Assembly (NCBI GenBank): GCA_964545715.1
Contig: CAZJHX010000029.1
Span: 1 to 64,000 of the forward strand
Direction of reading: 5' to 3'
DNA: 64,000 nucleotides
Source of the DNA: CAZJHX01 sp964545715
GTDB lineage: Bacteria; Myxococcota_A; UBA9042; GCA-2863065
Position numbering within the stretch: the first letter of the stretch is position 1
Content: more model-generated notes on this DNA
Told to the model about the DNA's origin: nothing
Database searches by the model: none
Seen by the model: the letters and a program-made list of their open reading frames with translations, nothing else
The DNA itself: not shown here

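Noticed and set aside
22241..64000. Tandem repeats as an assembly artefact or mobile element array
   Set aside because: The copies are well diverged outside the boxes, vary in length by whole codons and keep one frame. No inverted termini or transposase are seen.

Overview
The window is very GC-rich (about 70% by eye) and bacterial. Lipoproteins with lipoboxes, an outer-membrane barrel, Cys/Asp-rich secreted proteins and a probable selenoprotein suggest a Gram-negative lineage of the old deltaproteobacteria (Myxococcota or Bradymonadota-like). No rRNA or marker gene is present to settle this.

Left arm, 1-13.2 kb: ten ordinary genes. A plus-strand cluster holds a membrane-anchored metallophosphoesterase (5' end cut off by the window), a Cys-rich lipoprotein, a Zn-ribbon SAM methyltransferase and a lipoprotein SGNH hydrolase. 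It converges at about 5.69 kb on a minus-strand set. In transcription order that set is: an outer-membrane barrel, moeA with a lipoprotein coupled to it, a gpV/VgrG-like spike protein coupled to a MATE transporter, and a redoxin lipoprotein. The redoxin reads through an in-frame UGA at the first position of its CxxC motif, with a SECIS-like hairpin just downstream, so it is very probably a selenoprotein.

Right arm, 13,334-64,000: one uninterrupted plus-strand reading frame of at least 16,889 codons, still open at the window edge. It encodes a giant, apparently cytoplasmic HEAT-repeat (PBS-lyase type) alpha-solenoid. Residues 1 to about 2,969 are irregular HEAT repeats. From 22.2 kb the protein is a tandem array of roughly 546-653-residue half-units, each carrying two Trp boxes. 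From 29.2 kb the half-units alternate between two classes: B, almost invariant at 552-556 residues in eight consecutive copies, and A, variable at 570-653 residues. Together they make a super-repeat of about 1,120-1,210 residues. Seven consecutive A-type half-units carry a Lys/Ala/Pro/Glu-rich low-complexity linker, and later copies have none. The many other open frames in this region, on both strands, are GC-driven shadows.

The most notable items are the giant gene with its two-tier repeat architecture, and the UGA-containing redoxin. Nothing in the window links the giant protein to a known pathway. Its neighbours are envelope proteins and cofactor enzymes, and it is divergently transcribed from the outer-membrane barrel gene. 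No tRNA, rRNA, CRISPR array or insertion sequence was seen. No gene-free stretch exceeds 300 bp; the longest gap is the 142-bp divergent region at 13,192-13,333.
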